NCBI GenBank assembly: GCA_014706385.1
Contig: JACGZH010000003.1
Coordinates: forward strand, 1,629,501 to 1,693,500
Length of the DNA stretch: 64,000 nucleotides
Direction: 5' to 3'
From: Phaffia rhodozyma
Taxonomy: Eukaryota > Basidiomycota > Tremellomycetes > Cystofilobasidiales > Mrakiaceae
The notes beneath the pieces are model-generated. The model was not told the DNA's origin. It saw nothing but the letters and a program-made list of their open reading frames with translations, and ran no database searches. The position numbers and the translations under genes were made by a program. Below, one piece after another: positions 35,221 through 47,156 of this stretch. Every line of letters starts with the position of its first letter. Position 1 is the first letter of the stretch.

Positions 35221-38200
35221 TTACAACTTGGCCTTTGCTCCTGCCTTCAGCGTCACAGCGGCAGCAGCCAGAGCAGGGGTATTGCGCTCCTTGACCTTGG
35301 TAGTGAAGATGACCTTTGGTCCTTCTCTCCACATCTCAGTCACCAAGGTCTCTCCAGGGTAGACAACTCCGGCAAATCGAACTTTGATGTCGTCATATTC
35401 CCCAAAGTTTTGGAGCACATGCTTTCCCGCGATTCCCATAGAGCATAGTCCGTGAAGAATAGGCTTCTCGAAACCTCCTATGGATGAGAACGAGGGGTCC
35501 AAATGGAGAGGATTCAAATCTCCTGACATTCTGTACCAAGCAGCCTGTCGCTCCAAAACCTTTTCCTCGACCACTGCGTCGGGCTTTCGGCTAGGAGGCT
35601 TGTTCGCAGCACTGGCTGCTCCCCTATCGCTTCCTTTCTTTCTGCCGTTGAAGTTTCCGACACCTCTCAAGACGACGGTTCCTTGGGTCTCAAAGACCTT
35701 CTTTCCAGTCGCCTTGTCAACAACATCTACACCGCTAGTGACAGATGCTGATTTTCCCTGTGAACCCTCAACCTCGATCAGTTATCAGATCTAACATATA
35801 CATGTCTACATGATAAGCAGATCACTAACTTTATCCAGGACCTCTATAAGTCGGGGCTGACAGACCAAGGTAGCGCTGGTCGGAATTTTTCCATGAATCT
35901 TGAGGTACTGTTCTCCATGAAGAAGTTTGGCCTGGTGATAGACGAGACAAATTCAGGTTAATTAGGAGACGTATTTCTGCGTTGAAGCAGAGTGGAACGA
36001 GGCAGCGTACAGGATTGAAGTTTGGAAGCCAATCGAAGCCAAGGGTTGATCCAGCATTGAATCCAGGGATCACTCCAAACGTAGGCAAAGCCTAAGCAAC
36101 AGGAGAGTGAAAACCGAGTGATATTCAGAAGTCACGTTATAATCAGATCATGAAAGATTGAAAAAAGAGCATACGGCAAAATCTCCATCCTGCTCATATA
36201 CCCATTTGAGATCCTTCTCTGTCGCTCCAATCCCCATGTTGTAGATGATGACGTCTCGTTCAGAATACGAATACTCGTCAGGATCGACCGTTCTGGATTT
36301 GGCCTCCTTGACGATCTCCGGATCCTCATCGTCATCACCGGCCGAAGCGCTACCTTTGTTTCCGAAATTCTCCATTACCTGAAGAACAGAAAGCAAGAAC
36401 AACCAGGTTGTTAGGTGGTATCATGGCATGAAAGGCAGATTGTGGGTGATTCTGACCTGTTGGAAACCTTCCTGCGTGGAAGAAGGATGGGTACTTCTTC
36501 CGTCATTGAAGTCGGTAATCTTCTTCCATTGGGAAACGATCTGATCAGCAGTGAGCGGCCTGTCATTAGGGAATCCATACTGTGAGTTCCCGCCGCAATA
36601 CAGAAGACAAGTAGTTAGCTCTATCTATATATCTGCATTGAACAACCAAACAAAGTACGTACTCCACCAGACCGCTCCCATCGGACTTGAGAAGCCCACC
36701 CACCAGAAACTTCAAAAAGATCTCCGGTGGTCTCACAATCATCCGAAGCGAGGTAGCCAACCAAAGGGGCCACGAAGTCAGGCTTGAATGCATCGACCAT
36801 CTCCTTAGTCCAAATCTAGGTTTAAATTAATACAGTTTGGAACAAAATTGAGCAAAACATCCGGTGGATATAGATGGCATACGCAAGAATACAAACAGTC
36901 TCAGTCATGGCGGTACCGGCGCTGGGAGCGATACAGTTGGCAAGGATATTGTACTTGGCTCCCTCGATAGCAAGGGTGCGGGTAAATCCTAAGATAGCAG
37001 CCTTGGCAGTAGAGTAATTCGCTAGAGAACAATCCGAACAAGCGGGTCAATATACATTCCAAGAGAGAAGCCTTGAAGCATTTCAAAAGGTCACACCTTG
37101 TCCGAAGTTTCCAACTGAGAATAATGAAAAGAACACCGGAAGGCTCATTTCAGTGATGGTTCAGTGAATAGTTGTTTGCAAGATTGGACTCACAGATACC
37201 AACCCCCGAGCAAGTAGTCACAATTCGTCCACCCTTCTGAGCCTGCATGAGATCCCAGACAGCCTTGCAGCATTTGAATGTACCCTTGAGATGCACTGCG
37301 ATTACCTGGTCCCAATCAGACTCGGACATGGCCAGGAAAGATTTGTCTCGAAGGATTCCGGCGTTAGCGATGAGCACATCGACTCTCTTGTTCGTATTCC
37401 AAGGGGCGGAGAGTGCAGTTTTGATAATCGCATCTCCATCTTCTGCAGAAGCAACAGCTGGAACGGCTTTTCCTCCGGCTGTTTGTATTAGAATAGAAAA
37501 TACACAGTCATCTGTCAGAGATATTGTATTGCTTTTATCGAACGTTGACATGAACAACTGACCCTGGATGATTTCGTCACAAACAGATTTCGCTCCCTTC
37601 TCGCTGACATCGTTGACCACAACCCCGGCTCCAAGCTTAGCAAACATCAAAGCATAGGCTCGTCCGAGACCAGCTCCAGCTCCAGTGATGACGACAACCT
37701 TGTTGTAGAACTCAACCTTGGGGTCAGACTGAGCATTAGGGGGAAGACTAGAGGCTTTTTGGAGGGTAGCCTATCATTTGTGATTTGAGTAAAAAGGTAA
37801 TATCAGAGATACAGATGATGGTGAGGAAAATGTAAAGATAGAGAGAAGAAGGGAAAACAGGTTTCTCACAATCATATCCCTGTCAGTCATAGACTCTGGG
37901 TGCTCGGCTTTATCGAAGTTTCGGATGTCAGCAAATCGGTGCTTGACCTGATAGGAAGAACATTTGTATTAATAAAACCTGCAAGTCGAGAACTTGATGT
38001 CATAAAAACAGAGATTGCTTACGGCACTAGGAGTGAAGGTATCATCTGTTCTGAAGATTACTCCCTGACTCTCCTCCCAACGGACCTCTGCGACAAAGCC
38101 GGCTCCGACCTCAAAAATCCTTCCAGACACAGGTGGAGATCCCTGTTGATCCATACACGACGGAAGAAGATGAGCTTACGAATCTCACGGATACCATTGA

Positions 38201-39661
38201 TCATAAGTTGATGGACTTGCGTTATCTTTAGAGCAAAGCACCCCAACAAGAGGAGCAATAAATTCGGGATTGAGAGCCTTGAGCATATCAGGAGGCATAA
38301 CCTATATATATGTAATGTACATCAGCTAAGACACGTTTTTTGTTGCAGATTTGACAAATAGACCCACAGTCGCGAGCATCTGGGTAGCAGCCATCTGTTG
38401 TATCTCGTCAAGAACGATATAGGAGTCAATCTCACATAATCGATGAGCTACAAGGGCATGGAGAAAGCAGACGAACAGGAGCGATGACGTTGACGGCAAT
38501 ACCGTACTTAGCACCTTCCCGAGCCAGAGTTTTTGTGAAGGAGACCAAACCCACTATGTTGTTAAACAAAACCTTTGTTAGCTCATCTTCAGTGTGGCTT
38601 TCAGATTGACAGATACAACTCACTCTTGGCAGCCGAATAGTTGGCCTGTCCCATGTTACCGTACAAGCCTGATAAGACCCAAGGGCGTATCAGTGCATGT
38701 TGATAGATATATGTCCGCAGAAAAGAGGAACAGACCTGCTGCCGAAGTAGTATTAAGGATCCTTCCGTACTGTAAACAAAGTCACCAAGATCGAATGAGT
38801 AACATATTTCGACGAATATTGAGAGTACAAAAAAATCTAACCTTTTGGCCTCTCATGATCGGCCAAACGGCTTTGCTCATGACAAATGCTCCCTTGAGAT
38901 GAACAAGCATCACCAGGTCCCATTCCTGTACATAGAGATTGTAGAGTGATAATGTAAGAGCATGTACTTTTCTCTCTTTTTAGAAAAGACAGAAGAGAAC
39001 TAGGACCGCAAACCCGACGTACCTGATCGGTCATCTTCTTAAAGGACTTGTCCCCTGCTCTCAATTGAAGAGATTGATATCAGGTCATCTTCCTTGTGCT
39101 CTTTTAAACTCTTCAATCGGCGATACACGTACGGATAATACCAGCATTGTTGAGGAGGACATCAATTCTTCCTCCAAATGCCTTTTTAGCATCCTCAACG
39201 ATCAGATGCCCGTCGGTGACCGAATGAACGGAAGGTGCAGCCTTTCCGCCGGCTGAAGTCAGGAGTTTTCCAAACGTCTCACGGTCAGTTCATGCGTCCT
39301 TTCCATCCTAATAAACAAGTCAGAGCTGACCTTTGATGATCTCGTTGCAGACTTGTTCGGCTGATTCTCGACTGACGTCGTTAACTACCACCTTTGCGCC
39401 TAAGCTCGCAAAGTACAACGCATATCTTCAAGCCAGAGATAGTCATGATGGATGCATTTTTTTTGAGTGAAAGATTCAAACGATTCAAGAAGCATCTTAC
39501 TTAGCATCCGATCATATTCTAGGGAGATCCTAAGATGTCATCGGCATATAAAGACGTCGACTGAAGAGATGATACAAAGTTGGAAGTACTTACACTTTGC
39601 CGATCCCTGTACCCGCTCCAGTTACAATAACGACCTGATCCTGATAGTTGATGTTGGGCAT
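35221..39661 (-). CDS. FOX2: peroxisomal multifunctional beta-oxidation enzyme (hydratase 2 / 3-hydroxyacyl-CoA dehydrogenase), 901 aa
   Basis: Twenty-two exons close in phase to 901 residues, one more than yeast Fox2: 39661-39594, 39425-39331, 39252-39129, 39059-39023, 38925-38842, 38769-38736, 38668-38624, 38553-38477, 38394-38368, 38301-38221, 38142-38023, 37947-37870, 37770-37563, 37478-37194, 37114-37097, 37021-36897, 36815-36663, 36579-36457, 36378-36175, 36091-36011, 35931-35830, 35757-35221. Two short-chain dehydrogenase units come first (TGAGTGIG with NYSAAK, then [10 protein letters not shown] with NYSTAK). A hot-dog hydratase-2 domain follows ([32 protein letters not shown]). The last residues AKL form a PTS1 peroxisomal signal. 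It converts trans-2-enoyl-CoA to 3-ketoacyl-CoA via the D-3-hydroxy form. The intron after exon 10 uses a GC donor (GCAAGT). Confidence 0.96.
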
Positions 39662-40131
39662 ATCTGTTAGGATGCAGTGTTTGGATATATATGGTTCTTC
39701 AAAATGATGTGTGAATTCAAACAAAGGAGATCTAAGACTATGGTAGAGATTGGATCAGAGTTGTGTGGAAGATAGATGGTGTTTGGAGTAGAAAGAGGAT
39801 TGCTCGCGAGATGAGAAACCCGGTCGGTTACTCGACAGAACCGGATGAACCGGATAGATCGTTACCGAAACATAGGCCGGTCAGCGGCGTGTGTCTCTTG
39901 ATGTTTAGTCAGTAGGTCGATCCAACGCTCTGGGATGAGTACGATTCCTTTCTGTTTCTTGTACTCTGTGATCTGCGTTCTGTGTCCTGTAGTCTGTACT
40001 ATGTGCTCTGCGATCTGTGTTGTGTCTTGTGTATCATGTACATCCTCGTCCTTTCTCGCGCTTTCCTTTTGCTCCTCATGGCTTGTTGTGTCTGTAGATG
40101 ACTCTGTCTGTAGCGATGGTATGGCTTTGTC

Positions 40132-40150
40132 CGTCGTCGTCGTCGTCGTC
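40132..40150. repeat. (CGT)6 microsatellite
   Basis: Six CGT units plus one base in the FOX2-TVP38 intergenic region. Confidence 0.9.
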
Positions 40151-40170
40151 TTCGACATCGTCATGTTTGC

Positions 40171-40213
40171 CACTACCTGCCACTACCTGCCACTACCTGC
40201 CACTACCTGCCAC
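40171..40213. repeat. 10-bp tandem repeat CACTACCTGC, 4.3 copies
   Basis: Four perfect copies of CACTACCTGC followed by CAC. The unit is one helical turn long, so a bound factor would face the same side in each copy. It lies about 510 bp upstream of the FOX2 start and 400 bp upstream of TVP38. Confidence 0.95.
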
Positions 40214-40611
40214 CCATACCGCCATCATTGCCACCACCACCGCTGTGATCGCTGTGTTGTCTTGCAGAGAGCTTTGGGACATGATCTGACCTACGAGCTA
40301 GCAGGGACAGAAACCACACTCAAAAACCAAGCGATTCTGTTACTGGCTGTGTAACCACTACCCCACCACGTGGTCTCAGCCTCATAATGGTTACAGGGCT
40401 AGGCTCTGTCCCCACACCCGATCTTCCTCCCAGAAAGCCGCGGGATAGAAGCGACCGGTAAAAGTGAAAGAAAGCAAAAGTATCACCTGGGAGACTGTGG
40501 ATTGGTTGCAATCGGAAACGTCAAGGTGATCTAACACTCTAATCGTCCATCGTCCTTCCAACCTTCTTTTCAATACTCGTCCTCCTCGTCGCTTCGGGAG
40601 TAGTCGAGAGG

Positions 40612-42881
40612 ATGATCCACTCTCCTACGCCATCTAGACTAGCTCCGGCATCGATCATCTCAAGATCTAGCTCGTCTTCAACATTATCTGACTTTTCGGG
40701 CATTCATCCTCCTCCGGTTCGATCGTCTAGTATCCCTCTCGCTCCGAATCAGAACCCACCGCTATTCTCTTTCGCGCCTTCTTCTCCCCATCTGGTCGGG
40801 ACAACTAGCAATCGTCCCTCAAGACTGTCTGTAGATCTATCCAATCTTTCTTCGGGTTCATCCGATCCTTCAGCTTTTACTCAAGGCAGATCAAGCGATA
40901 TCAATCTGAGCCCCACGGCTTCTCGGTCCAACTCGCCAGTCAACAGATTCTCTCTTATCAACCAGCCTTCGGTCTCATCATTCTCACAAAATTCTCATCA
41001 AGCCTCTCATCCATCCCAGCTGAGACATTTTTACGTCCCCTCGATAACATCGACAAACCCATCTTCCGGGTCTCCATCGATTCAGACATCTTCTCTAAAC
41101 TTAGCATCTGGTTCTGACGCCTCAGCTCCTCCTTTATCCTCCAATGCTCGGCACGCTCGTCCAGGCTTCATCTCACACCACTCACATCTGGTGATAGCAC
41201 CTCATGGGTCTTCTCCCGAGATGTCTTATGGAAGATGGATCATCGAAAACTTTCGAGATCACCAAAATGGAGGTTGGATGATTCCACCAGGATTGACGCC
41301 TTATGTACCGTTTGCATGCTGGGCAGCAACTAGTTTAGGATTCCTAATGGGCTTCACATTTTGGCGGGCCGAGCTATTTTCAGGTGGGTTAATCATAGTG
41401 TCTAAAGAGTTCTCATACGAAAGCTTACCCGGTTCGAGCATATTACTAGCATTGGATAACCTATCCAATGCCCTTGTAGAACAAGGCATCCTTGGCCAAT
41501 TCATCATGGGTAACAATCTTTCTTCTCTTGTTTATCGCTCCCTTCGTGATGATTTACTGACCCACCTATGAGCCTATACCCATACAGGATTCTTAATCTT
41601 CCTAACCACCTTCCCTCCGGTCCCACTGTACTCAACACTAATCATTCTTAGTGGCTATGGCTTCGGTGCATGGACGGGGTTTATTATCAGCTACACCGCA
41701 GCGCTGGTGGTCAGTTCTTATTTTAAGTTGTGATCCGTTCCATCAGCTCTGATTTCATCAATTTAATCACTTTCTCTTGCGACAATACACTTCCTCCTTC
41801 TTCAGGGCGCCTTGGTTGTCTTCCTGCTATCAAGATTCTTGTTCCGAGCGTCCATGATCAGACTGTTAGTCTTCCAAGACATTTATTCTTTCTTTCGCGT
41901 TTGTTAGCTAACGACGCTATGCGCTTTCTCTACATCCACTCTAGCCTTTCTCGTTCACCGTCACTAGCCCGAGTGATTCACGCGATCGAACGAAAGCCAT
42001 CACTTCTTTTCCTCATCAGACTAGCGCCATATCCTTACAACCTGCTGAACACTCTGCTAGCTAGTAGTCGGACGCTTACTTTAAAAAAGTACACGACCAT
42101 AACGGCGATCAGTTTAGGAAAACTCATGTCAGTCTTCTGTTATATGTTCACTCAAGAATGCCGTTCTCATCTATCCTTCGTTTGCCATTGGGCTCTTTTC
42201 ATCACACATCACGACCCGATCGATCAGTATACACACGACCGTGGGTTCTACTATCCATAACTGGGGCGACTATCACTCAGACACCGGACTGTCCGACTCG
42301 ATAGAAGGGAGTGAGCAGGACAAGATCAGCCCGGAAGAATGGGATCTGATGAAGCAGAATGAAAAGAGAGGGGAAACTCTGAGGAAAGCTTGGTCCATCA
42401 TAGGCATCATGTTCGTCCCTCCCAGTTTTCTTCAAGATCCATCTTTCTTCTTATCAGTCGGAGGAAAACCCTAAATTTGTGTCGTTCCACACATTTGTTT
42501 GTCAGCTTGTGTATCGCCTTGTTTGTCTATCTGACTCATGTCGCCCGGCGAGCTGTGAACGATCAAACGATCACCACCGGATCCGCGCCCTCCTCCCGAT
42601 CATCTTCGCCAGTAGACACCCGCTACCGAACCCATAACGGTGGATATCAGAACATTCCTGTCCATGATCGCTTCACGAGCTCACACACCCTTCGTTCGGA
42701 GAGTGATTCACCGACGGAGATGCCCGAGACGACGAGACTTTCCGGAACAGAGTCTGGATCGAGGTCAACTGTCGGAACAGGCAGGAGGGAGCCCAAAGAT
42801 AAGGTCAGGATAGGAAGTGTCGGTGGGATGGAGGATCTAATCGGGTTTGATCTAAGAGGTTCGGAAAAGACTAGACTATGA
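40612..42881 (+). CDS. TVP38: Tvp38/DedA-type (VTT) Golgi membrane protein, 584 aa
   Basis: Seven exons (40612-41383, 41450-41509, 41588-41709, 41806-41864, 41945-42127, 42228-42410, 42506-42881) close in phase. Residues 1-210 are Ser/Pro-rich and probably cytosolic. The SNARE-associated Golgi (VTT) domain follows, with hydrophobic segments FACWAATSLGFLMGF, FLIFLTTFPPVPLYSTLII and SGYGFGAWTGFIISYTAAL, the signature LLFLIRLAPYPYNLLNTLL, and a last membrane segment (SIIGIILCIALFVYLTHV). The tail is Ser/Thr/Arg-rich and disordered. Tvp38 resides in Tlg2-containing Golgi compartments; related VTT proteins (TMEM41B, VMP1) are lipid scramblases, so a lipid-handling role is plausible but inferred. 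The donor of exon 6 is the GTTCGT just before the next in-frame GTCCCT; only it restores the terminal hydrophobic segment. Confidence 0.9.
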
Positions 42882-43547
42882 GTCCATCTACCATGTGTGC
42901 TTGCTTATTGGTCTTCTCTCTCTCTCTCTTTTCTCACATCTCTCAAAATGTTCTTGGTCTTCTATCGTGACCTTTCTGTCTGCTTGTCCCTCGCTTTTAT
43001 GTTGTTCTCTGAATTCACTTCCAACACTCTTTGTCAAAGTAGGGGTATCTTCCTACCTTCTGTTCTTGGATCTTTCTTTATATCGTTGCCTTCGAACGTT
43101 GTATTATCATTTTCTGTATTTAGTTGCTGTTGCTATATATTACCTCGACTTGGCTTCGCTATCAGTGAGATTGATTCTCTCTTGACCTCTCATCTGCTGA
43201 AACACGTGCTCGTTTCGTTTGTTAGACTCGCTCATTTGCTGCTTCGGTCAAGCGTGGCAACACAACACGTAAGCTGTGCAAACGTAACCAATTTTGTTAC
43301 TGACCCAGCCGCCTTTCCTCATGGCCGGCAATCGTCCCCCGAAAGGATTCGACAACTAAACTGTCTGAAACCTACCCAAAGGAAAAAAAAAACCTATCCT
43401 CATTCATCGGACGGGGCAAGAGAGCGAGATTACGAGAGAAACGATCGAAGAAGAAGTCAAAAGAAGGCCTAGAAGGGCTGGCGGTCAACGAAACCATCGT
43501 CAGAAAGACAAATCAGGTCCTCCGGTCTACTACATCCTCTTTCAAGA
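42882..43547. other. intergenic region, T/C-rich then A/G-rich
   Basis: About 670 bp lie between TVP38 and the next gene on the same strand. The first 400 bp are T/C-rich with hydrophobic pseudo-frames. The last 150 bp are A/G-rich and probably the 5' UTR of the following gene. No gene was supported. Confidence 0.55.
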
Positions 43548-46500
43548 ATGGATCCGGACGAGGATCATGCCGTCTCGCTTGCTAGAGCTATTCTCAATGC
43601 AGACCTGAATCAAACAACTAGAAGTTTGTCCATTCTTTCCCTCTGGTCTGATATGCATTTCTTCGCGTCACGAAACGATTCTTACGCGATTCTGTACACT
43701 TCTTCTCTCGGCTTTGGAATCTCTTCCTCTGCGGGTCCTAAATTCGTCGCGACAACTCTACCCCTTTCTCCTCAGAACGGGACCGAGACGAGTACGAGGG
43801 GTTCGACCTGAATGACGCGAACGATACCGAGATTCAAGCCTTCCAGAGCATAGTCAATGATGTCGTTCTCGGCGCATCCACAGAGGCCTACAACCAGGAA
43901 GCTAGTCTGAGCCTAGGCGAGGAAAACGGTTCGCACATCGTTGTCGAAACTCAGGTTGAACCGGACGGCACGGTTGTCGAAGGTGAAGGCGAGGATCCGA
44001 CGGGTGTCGAGGCCGAGGTTGATATTGAGGCCGTCGAACTGAATGAAAGCGCTGCTGATGGTGGCTCTGGACCAATAGAAGGCGAGAAACCTGAAGAAGA
44101 GGTCGTGATGGATGATGAAAGACATGATAGACAGGATGAACATGTGGTGGATGAGGACCAGGATGGTGTAATGGATGTAGGTGGGCCTGGCGGAGAGGAA
44201 GACGCGTCAAAACGATTGGAACCGATCGTGCCGGAGGAACAAGAGGAAGACGAGGAAGATGAAGAAGACGAGATGGATCTTGGAATGGAGGACGACGGGG
44301 AGGACTATTATCAGGATTCTGCAGCCGTCGAGGAGGCTACAGCTGCTGCTGCTGCCGAGGCTGCCGCTTATGCCATCCAACTCGAGGCTCAACAGCAACA
44401 CCATCATCATCAAGAATCACAAAATCTATCAAACGACCTCCCGGTAGAGCTCGAGCCGGATCTGCTCGCTAGTTTGGAAACCTCTTTTCCAGAATCGTTA
44501 CAGACCGAACCCTTGCCTTCCATCATCACTGCATTAATCAATCAACAGAATGCCCTGGTCAACACCATCAACATGCTCCAGTCACGGGTGTCCGCTCTCG
44601 AAGCTAACGCTCTGAGTAATCCCCATGATCCTAACGATCCACATCATCATCAAGACCATCATCATCATCAGGATGAGTTGCATCCGAATGCCGACCTTGA
44701 CAATCAACACGGTCATCATGATATATCACTCAACCCTGGCCAAGACGTAATTGATGCCTACCACTCCCATAACCAGCAGGTTGCTCAACAGCACCTGGAG
44801 CAGCAACTACAACAGCAGCAACAGCAACAACATCATTCGCAACATCAACAGGATGTCGATGATTATCCAGCAGACACCGAGATCGCAGGCGTAGGAGCTC
44901 CAGGAAGCGGTGGTAGGAAGCTAAAAGGATACAACGCTCAGACTGGATATCGACTACAGAAGAAGCGTAATCCCGCCCTCTCGGTATGTTTCTTTCCTCT
45001 TTTATTCTCTTTTGATAGTAGCCCATTTCACGCCACTTTTCGGATATGATGCTGACAGTATTTTGTTGTCTTTGAACATATGGTATCTAGAACGCGATTG
45101 CAAACTCAATAGCCTATCTTTGTGGATTTGAACGCCCCAAAGGAGCAGGTGTAGGAGCTATCATCAAGACTCCTTCTCCTGGCCCGTCGGGCCCATCAAT
45201 GACACCTTTGGGCCCGGCCATCAGTAAACGAGTTGTCGTCTTGCCTGATCCGATAGAAGACATCAATGAATGGCCGGATAGACCAGACCCACAAGAAGGA
45301 GAACCGCTCAAGCTCGAAAGACCGGATTGGCTTGACCGGCATGCAAAGAAGTGAATTCTTCCATCTCTGTGCTTTCGCGCGATCTTCCTGAAGAACACAA
45401 TTGAACATATGTGTCGGTGTTTTTTCTTTTCCTTTTTTTTCACTTGTCACAGATCGGAGACGCAAGGGTTCCTCGCTCGGATCATGGAACATGTCATCAC
45501 GACTAACCAGCTAGGTTCCGGGTCTCCACTAAACCTGGCTGATTACGATCGGAAGACAATAGAGACAGCTGTGCTGGGTGCTTTCCAGAATGTAAGTTTT
45601 ACCTCTTCCTAGATCATCGAAAGTTCTGTTTGTTATGAACTGTCCAGACTGATTGTGTTCAACGAATCTGTTTCGTAAATTTAGCATAACGAAAACTATA
45701 AAGCACAAATTGATCCCCAGAGACTTGCCAAAAAGAATGAGAAAACAGAAAAACGTAAACTGCATAGCCGAATCAAAACTGTACGTGGCTTGTCCTTTTC
45801 TCTTTTTTGTGTTTCATCTAGCCTTTTTTTTAAACTTTGAAACGGCAAGAGCCTGTCTGACTTTAATTCCTTCGATGATGCAATGTTTATAGAGAGGTGA
45901 TAAGCGTCGATTAGGGTTCGAAAAGTTGGATCTTGCTCAAGATCCAATAGCTCGGGATTTAAGGAAAGGAATGACCAAAGTTCGTCTCGCTCTTTTCCTT
46001 CTTTCGGAAATCTTCTTGTCTTCTTCTCGTCCGCTATGCTCATCATCGCCGGGTCCATAAAACAGGACTACATATCGGAAGAACACTCATCCGAAGGAGA
46101 AAACTCTGGCATCATGCCTGGCGAATGGCAGAGACTAGCAGAAAGCGCGGGAGCTAAGGGGAAAGGAGTGAGCAAAGCGCTAGAGATCAGAACGCCTGCT
46201 TGGAAGAGTCGTATGTTACTTCCCTCTGCCTTTTTCCTCTTTTACTCTGCTCTCACATATCATTGATCATATCCTCCACCATGGATTCATACATTTGTAG
46301 GCGAACTTAGATACATTGACTGGTCTGCCGACTCCTCCGCCGACAAAGCGACTGCCTTCTCGACGGCTCGGTTCACTATCACTCCTCTCCGGGAGGACAT
46401 CTTCCCACCTAAAGAGACTCCGCTGTGGATGGTGGACCCCGGATGGAGAGAGCGTCATCCAGAAGCTGAACATCTGTTGACAGCTGATCCGCCAGGGTGG

Positions 46501-46575
46501 CCAGGGATAGGTGTACCAGACGACTGGCATCCACAAGACTTCTACTCATCGATAGCCCACTCGATACCGGAGTAA
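43548..46575 (+). CDS. acidic, His/Gln-rich protein of unknown function, 761 aa
   Basis: Eight exons (43548-43623, 43776-44983, 45091-45350, 45453-45591, 45685-45780, 45893-45979, 46066-46210, 46301-46575) close in phase. Residues 1-25 are a short conserved-looking start; about 30-270 are strongly acidic (Glu/Asp runs); about 275-400 carry clusters of His and Gln (HHHHQ, HHHQDHHHHQ, QQLQQQQQQQHH) with one coiled-coil-like stretch (ALVNTINMLQSRVSALEAN). From about residue 385 the character changes to a probably folded region: GYNAQTGYRLQKKRNPAL, IANSIAYLCGFERPK, TQGFLARIMEHVITTNQLG, a basic KKNEKTEKRKLHSRI, ELRYIDWSADSS and FPPKETPLWMVDPGW. I do not recognise the fold. The acidic and Gln/His-rich arm is compatible with a transcriptional regulator, but that is only composition. 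Confidence 0.75.
44801..44851 (+). repeat. CAG/CAA-rich coding repeat (poly-Gln/His)
   Basis: An imperfect CAR trinucleotide tract within the 761-aa gene encodes a Gln-rich run broken by His. It follows shorter CAT/CAC clusters near 44400 and 44640. Such tracts are usually polymorphic in length. Confidence 0.85.
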
Positions 46576-47156
46576 TCGTCTGTATTCTTTCTCTTTCTTT
46601 CTTTCGATTTTTTCTTTCTTTTTTGATCTGGTTCAGCTCGTTTTGTTTTTCCTTTCTTTTCGGGATTCATTCATCCTCTTTTCACCTAGTTTCCTCTGGG
46701 TACTCCTTTGTTCTTCCCACGATGCGCGTTTGATGCACAATCATCTTTCTGCCCCTTAGTTCTCAATTCCTCCGCTTTATCCTTCTTCCCTTGTGGCTTT
46801 CTCTTCGAACCCGTCTGCCTGTTGCAACTGTCTTCCTCTCCTTTTCCCTCTTCATCTTGAGGCATTTTCCCACCTTTTTTTGTACCATCTACTCCAATAA
46901 ACCCACTTACATATGTTGTGCATCGCAAATCACCTAATATACCAATGCGTTGACTGTTCCGCCCTTTCGCTTATCAATTCATGGGCTGATCGATAGTTTG
47001 ATCATAAAAGAATTCGAAGATACATAAGTAAACAAACAACAAAAGCATTACAACTAATGTCCGGATCAAACCGAGCAAAAGTCTTCCCAGCCACGAGAGA
47101 AGAAGAAACAGAGAGGATGGGATCATCACAAGGAAGATAACAAGGTCATCTCCCCT
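46576..47156. other. convergent intergenic region
   Basis: About 580 bp between the 761-aa gene and the acyl-CoA dehydrogenase gene, both ending here. The first half is T/C-rich. No coding signal was seen. Confidence 0.6.

Larger units (their letters stand above)
39662..40611. other. FOX2-TVP38 divergent intergenic region with tandem repeats
   Basis: About 950 bp should contain the promoters of both flanking genes. It holds a (CGT)6 run, four 10-bp tandem units and imprecise CTGTGTT/CTGTAGT-like repeats at 39960-40035. A minus-strand open frame at 39862-40173 (103 codons, Thr/Gln/Glu-rich) and a plus-strand frame over the same bases look like by-products of the repeats, not genes. Confidence 0.6.

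Noticed and set aside
39862..40354. 103-codon minus frame (Thr/Gln-rich) and 139-codon plus frame (Cys/Val/His-rich) over the same bases
   Set aside because: Both are produced by the (CGT)6 run, the 10-bp tandem repeat and related short repeats; neither has splice structure.
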